Source: Flavobacteriaceae bacterium (GTDB lineage Bacteria; Bacteroidota; Bacteroidia; Flavobacteriales; Flavobacteriaceae). From it: a stretch of DNA of 64,000 nucleotides. Made by a program: the position numbers and the translations under genes. Positions 17,241-26,874 of this stretch are shown piece after piece; position 1 is the stretch's first letter, and the number at the start of each line of letters is the position of its first letter. A model generated the notes under the pieces. It was not told the DNA's origin. It did no database searches and saw only the letters and a program-made list of their open reading frames with translations. The stretch lies in the NCBI GenBank assembly GCA_024644745.1, contig JAHEHF010000001.1, positions 40,164 to 104,163 on the forward strand, written 5' to 3'.

Positions 17241-17274
17241 GCACAAAAATTGGACCTATGAATTGTTTTTGTGC
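17241..17274. repeat. Inverted repeat overlapping prfC promoter
   Basis: GCACAAAAA at 17241-17249 and its exact reverse complement TTTTTGTGC at 17266-17274 flank a 16-base spacer. The right arm overlaps the proposed -33 TTG of the prfC promoter, so it may be an operator. Confidence 0.4.
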
Positions 17275-17292
17275 AGAGTTGACTTATCTTTG
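17263..17292 (+). promoter_or_regulatory. Bacteroidota-type promoter for prfC
   Basis: TTG at 17263-17265, a 19-base spacer, then TATCTTTG at 17285-17292. This fits the TTG-N17-23-TAnnTTTG pattern well and lies 17 bases before the prfC start codon. Confidence 0.6.
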
Positions 17293-17309
17293 CAAACTAA
17301 TTTTTAGAA

Positions 17310-18899
17310 ATGAACCTATTACAGGAAATTGACAGAAGAAGGACTTTTGGAATTATCTCTCACCCCGATGCGGGAAAGACGACACTAACGGAAAAGTTAT
17401 TGCTCTTTGGTGGTGCCATACAGGAAGCGGGAGCAGTAAAAAGCAACAAGATAAAAAAAGGAGCTACTTCAGATTTTATGGAAATTGAACGTCAGAGAGG
17501 GATTTCTGTAGCCACTTCTGTGCTGGCGTTCATCTATAAGGATAAGAAGATCAATATCCTGGATACACCCGGTCACAAGGATTTTGCGGAAGATACGTTT
17601 CGCACCCTCACAGCGGTCGACAGCGTTATTGTTGTTATCGATGTGGCCAAGGGTGTTGAAGAACAGACTGAAAAGCTTGTGGAGGTTTGCAGAATGAGAA
17701 ATATCCCGATGATCGTTTTTATCAATAAGCTTGACAGAGAAGGAAAGGATGCTTTTGATCTTTTGGACGAAGTCGAACAAAAACTGGGTTTGACTGTGGT
17801 ACCATTGAGTTTTCCCATCGGAATGGGATATGATTTTAAAGGTATTTACAATATTTGGGGCAAAAAACTGAATCTGTTCTCAGGAGACACCAAGCAAACT
17901 GTATCTGAAGGCATCGAATTTACCGACCTGGAAGATCCGGAACTGGATGAGATCATTGGCAATAAAGCAGCTTCTACGCTTAGGGAAGAACTGGAGCTCA
18001 TTAGCGAAGTGTACCCATCCTTCGACAAAGAAGCCTATCTTAAAGGTGAACTTCAACCCGTTTTCTTCGGATCGGCCCTGAATAATTTTGGTGTCAAGGA
18101 ATTGCTTGACTGCTTCATTGATATAGCACCCTCTCCCCAGCCTAAAATGTCAGATACCCGATTGGTCGATTCAAGGGAAAAGCAATTTTCCGGTTTTGTA
18201 TTTAAGATCCATGCAAATATGGACCCCAAGCATCGTGACCGACTGGCCTTTGTCAAGATTGTTTCAGGCGTTTTTAAAAGAAATACGAATTACCTTCACG
18301 TCAAACTCGGCAAGAAAATGAAATTTTCAAGCCCGAATGCCTTTTTTGCTGAAAAAAAGGAAATCGTGGAAGAATCCTTCCCGGGGGATATCGTGGGTTT
18401 GCATGACACGGGAAATTTTAAAATCGGAGACACACTGACCGAAGGCGAGATCATGGAGTTCAAAGGAATCCCAAGTTTCTCCCCCGAACATTTCAGGTAT
18501 GTCAATAATTCGGATCCTATGAAAGCCAAGCAACTGGCTAAAGGCCTGGATCAATTGATGGACGAAGGTGTGGCTCAATTGTTTACCCTTGATCTGAATA
18601 ACAGAAAGGTGATAGGAACAGTCGGGGCCCTTCAGTTTGAAGTAATTCAATACCGCCTTGAACATGAATACGGGGCCATTTGTTCTTATGAGAATGTAAA
18701 CGTGCACAAGGCTTGCTGGGTAGCTCCGGAAGATCAACACAATGATCAATTCAAAGAATTCAAAAGGGTAAAGCAGCGTTATCTGGCGAGAGATAAAAAG
18801 GGTCGCCTGGTATTTTTGGCTGATTCTGCCTTTACGGTTCAAATGACACAGGAAAAATATCCTACCGTCAAACTCCATTTTGTAAGTGAGTTCAAATAA
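17310..18899 (+). CDS. prfC: Peptide chain release factor 3
   Basis: A 529-aa translational GTPase that removes RF1/RF2 from the ribosome after termination. G-domain motifs are SHPDAGKTTLTEKLL (P loop), DTPGHKDF (G3) and INKLDREGKD (G4), followed by EF-G-like domains; the length and the ATSDFMEIERQRGISVATSV switch region match RF3 rather than EF-G. Single transcription unit with its own promoter. No frameshift. Confidence 0.96.
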   Translation: MNLLQEIDRRRTFGIISHPDAGKTTLTEKLLLFGGAIQEAGAVKSNKIKKGATSDFMEIERQRGISVATSVLAFIYKDKKINILDTPGHKDFAEDTFRTLTAVDSVIVVIDVAKGVEEQTEKLVEVCRMRNIPMIVFINKLDREGKDAFDLLDEVEQKLGLTVVPLSFPIGMGYDFKGIYNIWGKKLNLFSGDTKQTVSEGIEFTDLEDPELDEIIGNKAASTLREELELISEVYPSFDKEAYLKGELQPVFFGSALNNFGVKELLDCFIDIAPSPQPKMSDTRLVDSREKQFSGFVFKIHANMDPKHRDRLAFVKIVSGVFKRNTNYLHVKLGKKMKFSSPNAFFAEKKEIVEESFPGDIVGLHDTGNFKIGDTLTEGEIMEFKGIPSFSPEHFRYVNNSDPMKAKQLAKGLDQLMDEGVAQLFTLDLNNRKVIGTVGALQFEVIQYRLEHEYGAICSYENVNVHKACWVAPEDQHNDQFKEFKRVKQRYLARDKKGRLVFLADSAFTVQMTQEKYPTVKLHFVSEFK

Positions 18900-19154
18900 A
18901 ACTTGACCCCTCTAAGTTGATGGTAAGCATTTCAGAAGACATGACGCTTTCCGGGCATGATAGACTTTATTTTCAAAAGTAAGAATGACTTTTCGGGTCT
19001 GTGGAAGTCTGTCTCGCAATATTCAATTAATTTGAAAACGTTGAATTCATTTAATCGCAGGATTGACATATTCATATCATTCAAATTCGGTACTTCAGAC
19101 ATTTAGCTTTATTTTTACAGTAACAAATTTAATTTGAATCTTTAATTAACTGAT

Positions 19155-20060
19155 ATGAAAGCATTGTTCATTATTCTGTCGTTTTTTATAGGCCTGACTT
19201 TGAGTTGTGGTTCATCAAATGTCATTACCGTAGAACAAAATCCACATGCCAAGGCCCATCAGGATATGCATATGGAATACAAAAAAGAAATTCTTAAAAA
19301 AGAGGCTGAGGGTCAAATCGATACCTTCGACAAGGAATCTTATGTGAAAATCAACGAATCGGACCATCCTAAGGCCAAATATGTCAATGGAAAATGGCAA
19401 CAAGGTATCCGTTTCATTGCTATGGGCAAGGAGCCGTCGTGGTGGTTTGAACTGGATAAGGACAAATCATTTCGCTTTAAATCAGATACAGAACATTCAT
19501 TGAACTCAGATGGCATGACGCGTCTGACGGACCTTCAGCCCAATATAATTACCTACCTGGCTTCTGCCCCGCAGGGAGACCTGTTGCTAAGATTGACCGA
19601 AGAAAAATGCACCAATGGACTAACTGATTTTCCTTTCGCATTCAAGGTATCAGCCGAATTAAAATTAGAAGGGAATTTGGTCGCAGAGACCTATATGGGA
19701 TGTGGCGATTTTATTCCTGACCCAAGGCTGAACGGCAAATGGCAGATCATAAAGGCCGATACCCTTTTACTACATAGTGATCAGTTTGAAAACAGGGTCC
19801 CTGAACTTAATTTTGATGTATATGAGGGCCTGGTTTCTGGTAATGACGGCTGCAATAGTTTTAGAGGCAGTTTGAGTTCAAGAGATCAGGAGATCTTCTT
19901 TGGAATGATGGCAGGAACACTTATGGCCTGTCCGCATATGGATTTGAGCTCAGTTATCACCGCTTCTTTTATGAATAAAAAATTGAATTACAAGTTCAAA
20001 AAAGATCTTGTTCTGAGCGAGGGCAAAAAAGAAGTTCTGGTCCTCAGAAGATTAGAATAA
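19155..20060 (+). CDS. Lipoprotein with COG3650-like and META (HslJ-like) domains
   Basis: A 301-aa probable lipoprotein (signal ending GLTLSCGSSN). After a charged linker, residues of about 75-190 resemble the COG3650-type domain found in outer membrane lipoproteins (IRFIAMGKEPSWWFELDKD). The C-terminal third is a META/DUF306 domain as in heat-shock protein HslJ (GNDGCNSFRGSL, MMAGTLMACPHMD). The biochemical function of either domain is not known; a role in envelope stress is only a guess. It stands alone. Confidence 0.75.
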   Translation: MKALFIILSFFIGLTLSCGSSNVITVEQNPHAKAHQDMHMEYKKEILKKEAEGQIDTFDKESYVKINESDHPKAKYVNGKWQQGIRFIAMGKEPSWWFELDKDKSFRFKSDTEHSLNSDGMTRLTDLQPNIITYLASAPQGDLLLRLTEEKCTNGLTDFPFAFKVSAELKLEGNLVAETYMGCGDFIPDPRLNGKWQIIKADTLLLHSDQFENRVPELNFDVYEGLVSGNDGCNSFRGSLSSRDQEIFFGMMAGTLMACPHMDLSSVITASFMNKKLNYKFKKDLVLSEGKKEVLVLRRLE

Positions 20061-20137
20061 TGCTTTAAATATTGTCATCTTAAATCAATTATTTCTATAT
20101 TTACGACTGTTATCGCTTCAGGCCAAGACCATAAAAA

Positions 20138-21223
20138 ATGAATTCAAATGTTATCGCGAATGGAATCTTAAGGGCGCTCGCTATTGTGTCGGGAATCGCG
20201 TTACTTCTTTTTTTACTGTACAAAATACAAAGTGTCATCATTTATCTGATTATTGCCACAATATTGTCATTGATCGCAAGACCGATACTTGGATTTATGA
20301 CAGAGAAACTCAAGTTTCCCAATATTTTTGCAACGGTTCTTACCATGTGCCTGTTTCTGCTGACCATCATGGGGATCATTTCAATGTTCATCCCCCTGAT
20401 CAAAGAACAGGGACACAATATTTCATTACTGAACACCAACGAACTCAGAAGCAGGATTGTCAACCTCTTTCATGAAATTGACGTTTACTTTTCGGCCAGG
20501 CGCATCAACATTTTCAGGGAATTGAAAAATATAGACCTGACTTCAAATATTGCTTCGATCCCTAGTTTGCTGAATTCGTTAATGGGCGTTGTCGGCACCT
20601 TCAGCATGGGCTTGTTCTCTGTTCTGTTTATCACCTTCTTTTTTTTAAAGGACAAAAACCTGCTGCTCAACTTTTTCATTCTGGTGACCCCCCACCGAAA
20701 TGAGCACAAGATGTTAAACTCTTTGAAAAAGATCAATGACCTGCTCTCAAGATATTTTATAGGACTGATCATTCAGATCTCGATTCTATTCACCATTTAT
20801 TCGGTTACCCTGTTGATCTTTAACATTAAAAGCGCTGTAGTGATCGCATTTCTTTGCGCCCTGTTGAATCTGATTCCCTATTTAGGACCTTTGATCGGAG
20901 GTGTGCTCATGTTGTTGCTGACAATGACCAGCAGCTTGGAATACGATTTTCAGACCCATATTCTACCCGTAACCATTTATGTTTTGTTAGGCTACATCAT
21001 AGCTCAACTGATTGACAATTTCTTCAGCCAGCCCGTCATATTCTCAAAAAGCGTGAAATCTCATCCTCTTGAAATATTTTTGGTTATTGTCATCGGAGGA
21101 TTGCTCTTCGGTATTACGGGCATGATTTTCGCCGTACCCCTTTACACTGTAATCAAGGTGATCCTGAAAGAATTCCTTTCGGAAAATCCTATTGTGAAAT
21201 CCATGACCAAGGGATTCGATTAG
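20138..21223 (+). CDS. AI-2E family transporter (TqsA/PerM-like permease)
   Basis: A 361-aa integral membrane protein with about eight hydrophobic segments and the family blocks FFLKDKN and IPYLGPLIGGVLMLLL near residues 250-270, then PVIFSKSVKSHPLEIFLVIV. The family is assigned by AI-2 exporter TqsA, but most members have no proven substrate and some are ion antiporters. A methyltransferase gene starts 1 base after the stop, so they are co-transcribed. Confidence 0.85.
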   Translation: MNSNVIANGILRALAIVSGIALLLFLLYKIQSVIIYLIIATILSLIARPILGFMTEKLKFPNIFATVLTMCLFLLTIMGIISMFIPLIKEQGHNISLLNTNELRSRIVNLFHEIDVYFSARRINIFRELKNIDLTSNIASIPSLLNSLMGVVGTFSMGLFSVLFITFFFLKDKNLLLNFFILVTPHRNEHKMLNSLKKINDLLSRYFIGLIIQISILFTIYSVTLLIFNIKSAVVIAFLCALLNLIPYLGPLIGGVLMLLLTMTSSLEYDFQTHILPVTIYVLLGYIIAQLIDNFFSQPVIFSKSVKSHPLEIFLVIVIGGLLFGITGMIFAVPLYTVIKVILKEFLSENPIVKSMTKGFD

Positions 21224-21224
21224 T

Positions 21225-22400
21225 TTGAATAAAGATTTGTTACATAAAGATGTGCAATACTTTATTGATCACAATTTAAAAACAGACATTCCTGCATTGA
21301 TTTTAAAGGGTTCTCCATTTAAGAAATTGTCAATTCGTGAACTTGCCGAACAAATCATATCCAAATCAAAGTGCCGGAACAAACTGCCCACCTGGTTCGA
21401 TTCCAAAGGAATTTATTATCCTAAACCTGTAAGCATTGAGCAAGCGTCTTCAGAAATTACAGCTCAATACAAGGCTGATCTGATCACAGGAAAGGTACTG
21501 GTAGATGTTACGGGAGGATTTGGCGTTGACAGCTATTTCTTTTCAAAAAAAATGAAACGCATCATTCACTGTGAAATTGATCCTGAGCTCTCAGACATCT
21601 CGGCGCATAATTTTCAGTTCCTTGGGGCAGATAATATCACCTGTGTGAATGAGGATGGGATGGAATTTCTAAAAACTTCATCTGACATAATTGACTGGAT
21701 TTATGCGGATCCGTCAAGAAGAAATGACCATAAAGGAAAAGTCTTTTTACTCGAAGATTGTATCCCTGATGTTCCTGGAAATCTCGATTTATTACTTGGC
21801 AGATCCAATCATATACTCCTCAAACTATCTCCTGTTTTAGACATAAAGGCAGCTATAGAAAATCTGAAATTTGTGAAAGAGATCCATGTGATTGCTATAA
21901 GTAACGAAGTAAAAGAGCTGCTGATAAGCATCGAAAAAAATAATACAGAACAAATATTGATCAAAACCGTAAATTTTAAAAAAGACGGGCAGGACCATTT
22001 TGAATCCGTATTCGGACCTGTTGAGACACCTCCAATTTCATTGCCTCAAAAGTACCTTTATGAACCCAATTCTGCCATTTTAAAAGCGGGACTTTTTAAT
22101 CAAGTATCAAAACAGTTAAACGTACCTAAACTTCATAATAATAGTCATTTATACACTTCCGAAAAGTTAATTGAATTTCCGGGGAGGTCCTTTCTCATCG
22201 AAGGAGTCTATAAATACAGCCTGAAGGAAATCAAAAAGAAACTGTCACTGAAAAAGGCAAATATAAGCACCCGGAATTTTAAGGAATCAGTTGCTCATAT
22301 ACGCAAGAGAACCGGAATAAAAGAAGGCGGAAAAGACTACCTGCTCTTCACAACAAATGCTCAGAACAGGGCCATTGTTATACATTGTACAAAAGTTTAA
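21225..22400 (+). CDS. Class I SAM-dependent methyltransferase with THUMP-like C-terminal domain
   Basis: A 391-aa protein. The SAM-binding core appears at about residues 90-170 (LVDVTGGFGVDSYFFSKKM; then DWIYADPSRRNDHKGKVF). The C-terminal 60 residues (FKESVAHIRKRTGIKEGGKD) resemble the THUMP-like module of related RNA methyltransferases. The target is likely RNA but is unknown. The start is a TTG directly after the preceding stop; no ATG is available before residue 108 or so, so the TTG start is credible. Confidence 0.8.
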   Translation: MNKDLLHKDVQYFIDHNLKTDIPALILKGSPFKKLSIRELAEQIISKSKCRNKLPTWFDSKGIYYPKPVSIEQASSEITAQYKADLITGKVLVDVTGGFGVDSYFFSKKMKRIIHCEIDPELSDISAHNFQFLGADNITCVNEDGMEFLKTSSDIIDWIYADPSRRNDHKGKVFLLEDCIPDVPGNLDLLLGRSNHILLKLSPVLDIKAAIENLKFVKEIHVIAISNEVKELLISIEKNNTEQILIKTVNFKKDGQDHFESVFGPVETPPISLPQKYLYEPNSAILKAGLFNQVSKQLNVPKLHNNSHLYTSEKLIEFPGRSFLIEGVYKYSLKEIKKKLSLKKANISTRNFKESVAHIRKRTGIKEGGKDYLLFTTNAQNRAIVIHCTKV

Positions 22401-22465
22401 GCGTCTCCTGCTCCAAGTACCCGAATATTTATTATTTTTAATTCCATAATATTCAAAGCAAGCCC

Positions 22466-24100
22466 ATGGCCAATAAAAACATTCGATCTCTATCTTCTCG
22501 AAAGGGACTCGACGATAATTTATTTGAAAGAATTGCAGATTTATCTGGTAAAAATGCGAATGAAGAGGATTTTCATGAATTGTCAAGGCAATTTATGATT
22601 GACGATTCAGTGGTCTTTGGCACTGCTTCTTTTTATGATTTTATAAAACCGGAAGGCAGGTCTAAAAAAATAAGGGTATGCAATGGTACTGCCTGTATGG
22701 TGGCGCAGTCACAGGATCACACAAGAGATATGATCTCAGGGCATTTTTCATCCGACGAAATCGGTCATGTGGCCTGCGTGGGAAGATGTCATTCGAACGG
22801 AGCGATCATGTTTGAGGATAAAACCTACTCCATTCATTCTGAAAATGAATTGATAGACGTACTTTCGGATGCTGCGAATCCTGAATTATATGAAAACAAA
22901 TACAGCATCGGCTGCAACACGACTCCAATTCTTACTTCAGCAATCAAGGACATAAAAACTTTCTTTGGGCTTGCCAATCAATTTAGAGCTAAGAAAGAGC
23001 AGCTCATACAGGAGCTAAAGAGCTCAAATTTAAGAGGGCGCGGCGGAGCAGGCTTTCCCTTTTGGTTCAAGCTCGATGCCGTTGCAAAAGAAAAGAATGG
23101 ACAAAAATACATTGTTTGCAATGCCGATGAAGGGGATCCCGGGGCCTACAGTGACATGTACCTGATGGAACACCAACCTTTTAAAGTTTTATTCGGAATG
23201 TATGTTTCAGGGATTTGTACGGGTGCCGATACAGGGGTATTGTACATCAGAGGAGAATATCCCGATTCTGTAAGGTCTGTTCAAAGGGCCATTGAATTTT
23301 TGAACGAAAACGAATTGCTCTCACAATTCAAATTTAAGATCATCAAAGGACAGGGAAGCTATGTTTGTGGAGAAGAAACGGCCTTGCTCAACTCTATTGA
23401 AGGACTTCGGCCCGAAGTCAGGGTCAGACCTCCCTATCCGGCCCAGTACGGACTGTTCGGAAAACCTACCGTTTTGAGCAATGTAGAGACCTTTGCCAAT
23501 ATTCACTGGATTCTTGATCAGGGTGGCAAGGCTTTTGCCGAACTGGGAACGCCTCAGTCAACAGGAACCAAACTGGTATCACTTGACAGTTTTTTTAATC
23601 GACCCGGAATTTATGAAATAGAAATGGGGACCCCGCTCTCTGAAGTTTTCGAAAAATACGGAAAAGGAAACTCCACTGAAATAAAAGCATTTCAGATCGG
23701 AGGGCCCCTGGGCGGAATCGTGCCCCTTGAAAAAATAAAGGAATTGCATCTGGACTTCGAATCCTTGCAAGCTGGTGGTTTTTTACTGGGCCATGCCAGT
23801 GTGGTATCCATACCGAGCTCCTTTCCGATGATTCGCTTTCTCGAACACCTTCTTGAGTTTACAGCCGAAGAGAGCTGTGGTAAATGCTATCCTTGCCGCA
23901 TAGGATCTTACCGGGGCTTTGAATTGTTGCAAAAAGCGCAGAATGAATCCTACAAAATAGATCCTCAATTATTCAAGGACCTCATTGAAACCCTGGAAAC
24001 AGGATCCTTATGTGCTTTGGGCGGAGGCGTGCCCTTGCCCTTAAAAAATGCCCTCCAATATTTTGACAAGGAACTTAATGTTTATTTTCAACACCAATAA
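22466..24100 (+). CDS. fdsB: NAD-dependent formate dehydrogenase, fused gamma-beta (NuoE-NuoF-like) flavoprotein subunit
   Basis: A 544-aa diaphorase subunit. Residues about 15-135 form a NuoE-like thioredoxin-fold [2Fe-2S] domain (CNGTACMVA and CVGRCHSNGA give four Cys). The rest is NuoF-like: NADH/FMN motifs RGRGGAGFPFWFKLDAVA, CNADEGDPGAYSD and GSYVCGEETALLNS, and the [4Fe-4S] ligands SCGKCYPCR plus a late Cys in GSLCALGGG. It passes electrons from the molybdenum subunit encoded 8 bases downstream to NAD+. The fusion joins FdsG and FdsB of the soluble Fds enzyme in one chain. It could in principle serve another NAD-linked enzyme, but the neighbour decides. Confidence 0.88.
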   Translation: MANKNIRSLSSRKGLDDNLFERIADLSGKNANEEDFHELSRQFMIDDSVVFGTASFYDFIKPEGRSKKIRVCNGTACMVAQSQDHTRDMISGHFSSDEIGHVACVGRCHSNGAIMFEDKTYSIHSENELIDVLSDAANPELYENKYSIGCNTTPILTSAIKDIKTFFGLANQFRAKKEQLIQELKSSNLRGRGGAGFPFWFKLDAVAKEKNGQKYIVCNADEGDPGAYSDMYLMEHQPFKVLFGMYVSGICTGADTGVLYIRGEYPDSVRSVQRAIEFLNENELLSQFKFKIIKGQGSYVCGEETALLNSIEGLRPEVRVRPPYPAQYGLFGKPTVLSNVETFANIHWILDQGGKAFAELGTPQSTGTKLVSLDSFFNRPGIYEIEMGTPLSEVFEKYGKGNSTEIKAFQIGGPLGGIVPLEKIKELHLDFESLQAGGFLLGHASVVSIPSSFPMIRFLEHLLEFTAEESCGKCYPCRIGSYRGFELLQKAQNESYKIDPQLFKDLIETLETGSLCALGGGVPLPLKNALQYFDKELNVYFQHQ

Positions 24101-24107
24101 CGAGAAC

Positions 24108-26819
24108 ATGAGAGTATATTTAAATGATATTGCCCATGTGGCCAAAGACAATGAGACGATTCTCGAATTTGTTCGACGCGTTGAGAAGGAAAACTCCATT
24201 CCTACGATGTGTCAGGATGACCGGCTGGACAACTTTGGTTCATGCAGGGTTTGCTCGGTTGAAGTAGCCAGAACTAAAGGGGGAGCATCAAAAGTCATGG
24301 CTTCGTGCCATACCCCTGTTTTTGAAGATGCTCATATTTATCACCAGACCGACAGGATCAAACGCCTGAGAAAGAATATTGTTGAATTGATCCTGACAGA
24401 TTATCCTTCAGACAAGGTGTTTCCGGATCAAGGCAAAAAGCCAACAGAATTTCAAAAAACCATTGCCGAGATCGGCATTCCGAATATCAGATATCCAAAA
24501 GGTAAAAACTCCCTTTCGGTTAAAAAAGACAGTTCGCATCCTTATATCAAATCGGACCTGTCACAATGCATCAACTGCTACAGATGTGTGAGGGCCTGTG
24601 AAGAAATTCAGGGAGAGATGGTATTGGGAATGAGCGGTAGGGGTTTTGCTACACAAATCATAAAAGGATTTGACACAAATTTTGATCTATCAGCCTGTGT
24701 CTCATGCGGGGCCTGCGTTCAAACCTGCCCTACTGAGGCTTTGACCGACAAATTTGAAACCAAAACACTGTTACCAGACGAAGTTACAAGAACAACCTGC
24801 ACCTATTGCGGAGTTGGGTGCCAGCTCGATGTTTCTGTGATCAATGGAAAAATCAAAGGTATACAGGCACCGGATACAGCCGAAGTGAATCATGGTCATA
24901 CTTGCTTAAAAGGCAGGTTCGCCTTCCAGTTCTATAACCACCCTGATCGCCTTACGGATCCGCTCATTAAAAAAAATGACAAATTTGAAGTGGTGAGCTG
25001 GGAAGAAGCCTATGAGTTTATGGCCGAAAAATTGCTGAAGGTAAAAAAGGATTATGGTGCCGACGCCATTGGCTGCATCTCATCCTCGAGGGCAACCAAT
25101 GAAGAAAATTATCTCATGCAAAAGATGACTCGCGTGGCCTTGAACACAAATAACATTGACGGTTGTGCGCGTGTCTGTCATGCACCAACGGCCTTTGGAA
25201 TGCAAAAAGCATTTGGAACAGGAGCCGCAACAAATTCGATCATTGACCTGGAGGAAACGGACTGTATATTCCTTTTTGGAGCCAATCCCACCGAAGCACA
25301 TCCAGTGACAGGGGCGAGAATCAAGCAACTGTTTATGCAGGGAATCACCAGTATCGTTGTTGATCCGGTACAGACAACTCTTGCCAAGCTTGCTCAATTT
25401 CACTTGCAACTCAGACCTGGAACCAATGTGGCCCTGCTCAATATGATGGCGCATTATATCATTAAGGAAGGCTTGGTAAAAGAGGACTTCATCAGCAAAT
25501 TCACCGAACAATATGAAGCCTTTAAAGCGCATGTTCTTTCTTTAGACATGGAAGAACTGGAAGTCCTCACCGGTGTGTCCAAAGAATTGGTGAAAGCTGC
25601 CGCGCTGGCTTATGCCAGAGCAGATCATGCCATGGAATTTCACGGGCTGGGTGTTACGGAACATTTTCAGGGCAGTAAAACCGTAATGCTCTTGTCAAAT
25701 ATAGCCATGATGACCGGAAACATAGGCCGGTCAGGTGTCGGACTGAATCCCTTGAGAGGGCAAAACAATGTTCAGGGTGCGGCTGATATGGGTGTGCAAC
25801 CCCATCAGGGTGCAGGCTATATGGATGTAAACGACTTGGCAAATCAAGCGTATTATGCAGATAAATATGGCATTCCTCACATGCCCGAAAAGGAAGGTTT
25901 AAAAATTCCCGAAATGCTTGACGCTGCCATTCGTGGTAAGTTCAAGGCACTTTGGATCATGGGTGAAGATACCCTGATGACGGATCCCAATACCTTACAC
26001 ATCAGGAAGGCCATGGAACAGCTGGACATTATGATCGTGCAGGAACTCTTCATGTCAGCTACGGCCGAAATGGCGGATGTGGTATTGCCCGCCTGCTCCT
26101 ATTTTGAAAAGAACGGAACCTTTACCAACGGTGAAAGACGCGTTCAAAGAGTCAATCAGGTTGTTGACCCGATCGGAAACTGCAAATCTGACGGGCAGAT
26201 TATCATTGATATGATGTACAGACTTGGCTATGCCCAGCCAACAGGCAGGACATATGATGCCGAAAAAATCCTTGAAGAAATTGCCGATGTGATCCCCTTT
26301 ATGAAAGGAATTTCCTGGGAAAGATTGGGTCAAAACGGTTTACAGTGGCCGGTTCTGGAAGATGGCACTGACACAAAGATTCTCCACAAAGACGGAAATT
26401 TCAAAAAAGGAAAAGGAGTCTTTCACCACTTTGATTTTGAGGAAACCCCAGAACTGGTTGAACACAGAAAAAAATATCCTTTTATTTTGACCACTGCAAG
26501 ACAGCTGGAACATTACAATGCGGGAACCATGACCCGAAGAACGGACAATCAGGAAATTTCTCCTATGGATTATCTCGAGATCAACCCTCTTGACGCAGCT
26601 GAAAAGCAGATTGGCGCAAATGATACCGTAAGGATTTTTTCTGATCGTGGCAGTGTGAATATTCCTGTAAAACTCACCTATCTCGTAAAACCTGGAGTTG
26701 TCAGAACAACATTTCACCAGCCTGAAGTATTTATCAATATGATCACGGGTAATGTGGGTGATGAATATACCCTGACTCCTGAATATAAAGTTGTTGCGGT
26801 TGATTTTGAGAAAATTTAA
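24108..26819 (+). CDS. fdsA: Formate dehydrogenase, molybdenum/tungsten catalytic subunit
   Basis: A 903-aa catalytic subunit oxidising formate to CO2. From the N-terminus: NuoG-like [2Fe-2S] site (Cys 35, 46, 49, 67), a region where the His-Cys [4Fe-4S] ligands of NuoG/FdsA are missing (LTDYPSDKVFPDQ), two ferredoxin clusters (CINCYRCVRAC and CVSCGACVQTC), the bis-MGD domain cluster (CTYCGVGC) and the active site CARVCHAPTAFG with Cys, not selenocysteine. The C-terminal MoCo domain is complete (EISPMDYLEINPLDA). The ORF track starts inside the upstream gene; ATG 24108 is the better start. No fdhD or molybdenum cofactor gene lies nearby. Confidence 0.92.
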   Translation: MRVYLNDIAHVAKDNETILEFVRRVEKENSIPTMCQDDRLDNFGSCRVCSVEVARTKGGASKVMASCHTPVFEDAHIYHQTDRIKRLRKNIVELILTDYPSDKVFPDQGKKPTEFQKTIAEIGIPNIRYPKGKNSLSVKKDSSHPYIKSDLSQCINCYRCVRACEEIQGEMVLGMSGRGFATQIIKGFDTNFDLSACVSCGACVQTCPTEALTDKFETKTLLPDEVTRTTCTYCGVGCQLDVSVINGKIKGIQAPDTAEVNHGHTCLKGRFAFQFYNHPDRLTDPLIKKNDKFEVVSWEEAYEFMAEKLLKVKKDYGADAIGCISSSRATNEENYLMQKMTRVALNTNNIDGCARVCHAPTAFGMQKAFGTGAATNSIIDLEETDCIFLFGANPTEAHPVTGARIKQLFMQGITSIVVDPVQTTLAKLAQFHLQLRPGTNVALLNMMAHYIIKEGLVKEDFISKFTEQYEAFKAHVLSLDMEELEVLTGVSKELVKAAALAYARADHAMEFHGLGVTEHFQGSKTVMLLSNIAMMTGNIGRSGVGLNPLRGQNNVQGAADMGVQPHQGAGYMDVNDLANQAYYADKYGIPHMPEKEGLKIPEMLDAAIRGKFKALWIMGEDTLMTDPNTLHIRKAMEQLDIMIVQELFMSATAEMADVVLPACSYFEKNGTFTNGERRVQRVNQVVDPIGNCKSDGQIIIDMMYRLGYAQPTGRTYDAEKILEEIADVIPFMKGISWERLGQNGLQWPVLEDGTDTKILHKDGNFKKGKGVFHHFDFEETPELVEHRKKYPFILTTARQLEHYNAGTMTRRTDNQEISPMDYLEINPLDAAEKQIGANDTVRIFSDRGSVNIPVKLTYLVKPGVVRTTFHQPEVFINMITGNVGDEYTLTPEYKVVAVDFEKI

Positions 26820-26874
26820 TCCAACACTTCTTCCGGGCAAAAAAGTTTTGCAGCGATGAATTCAGTCGCAAAAA

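Noticed and set aside
18327-18878. 183-aa minus-strand ORF inside prfC
   Set aside because: Shadow of prfC; no recognisable motif and no promoter.
25160-25200. Possible selenocysteine codon at the formate dehydrogenase active site
   Set aside because: The codon reads as Cys (CARVCHAPT), with no in-frame TGA, so Sec is not used.
22466-26819. Part of respiratory complex I (nuoE/F/G)
   Set aside because: The large subunit has a complete bis-MGD formate dehydrogenase domain with active-site Cys/His, and no other nuo genes are near.
26340-26840. 166-aa minus-strand ORF opposite fdsA
   Set aside because: Shadow of the C-terminal molybdopterin domain. The nearby hairpin-like TTTTGC...GCAAAA at about 26846-26875 is too weak for a confident terminator.
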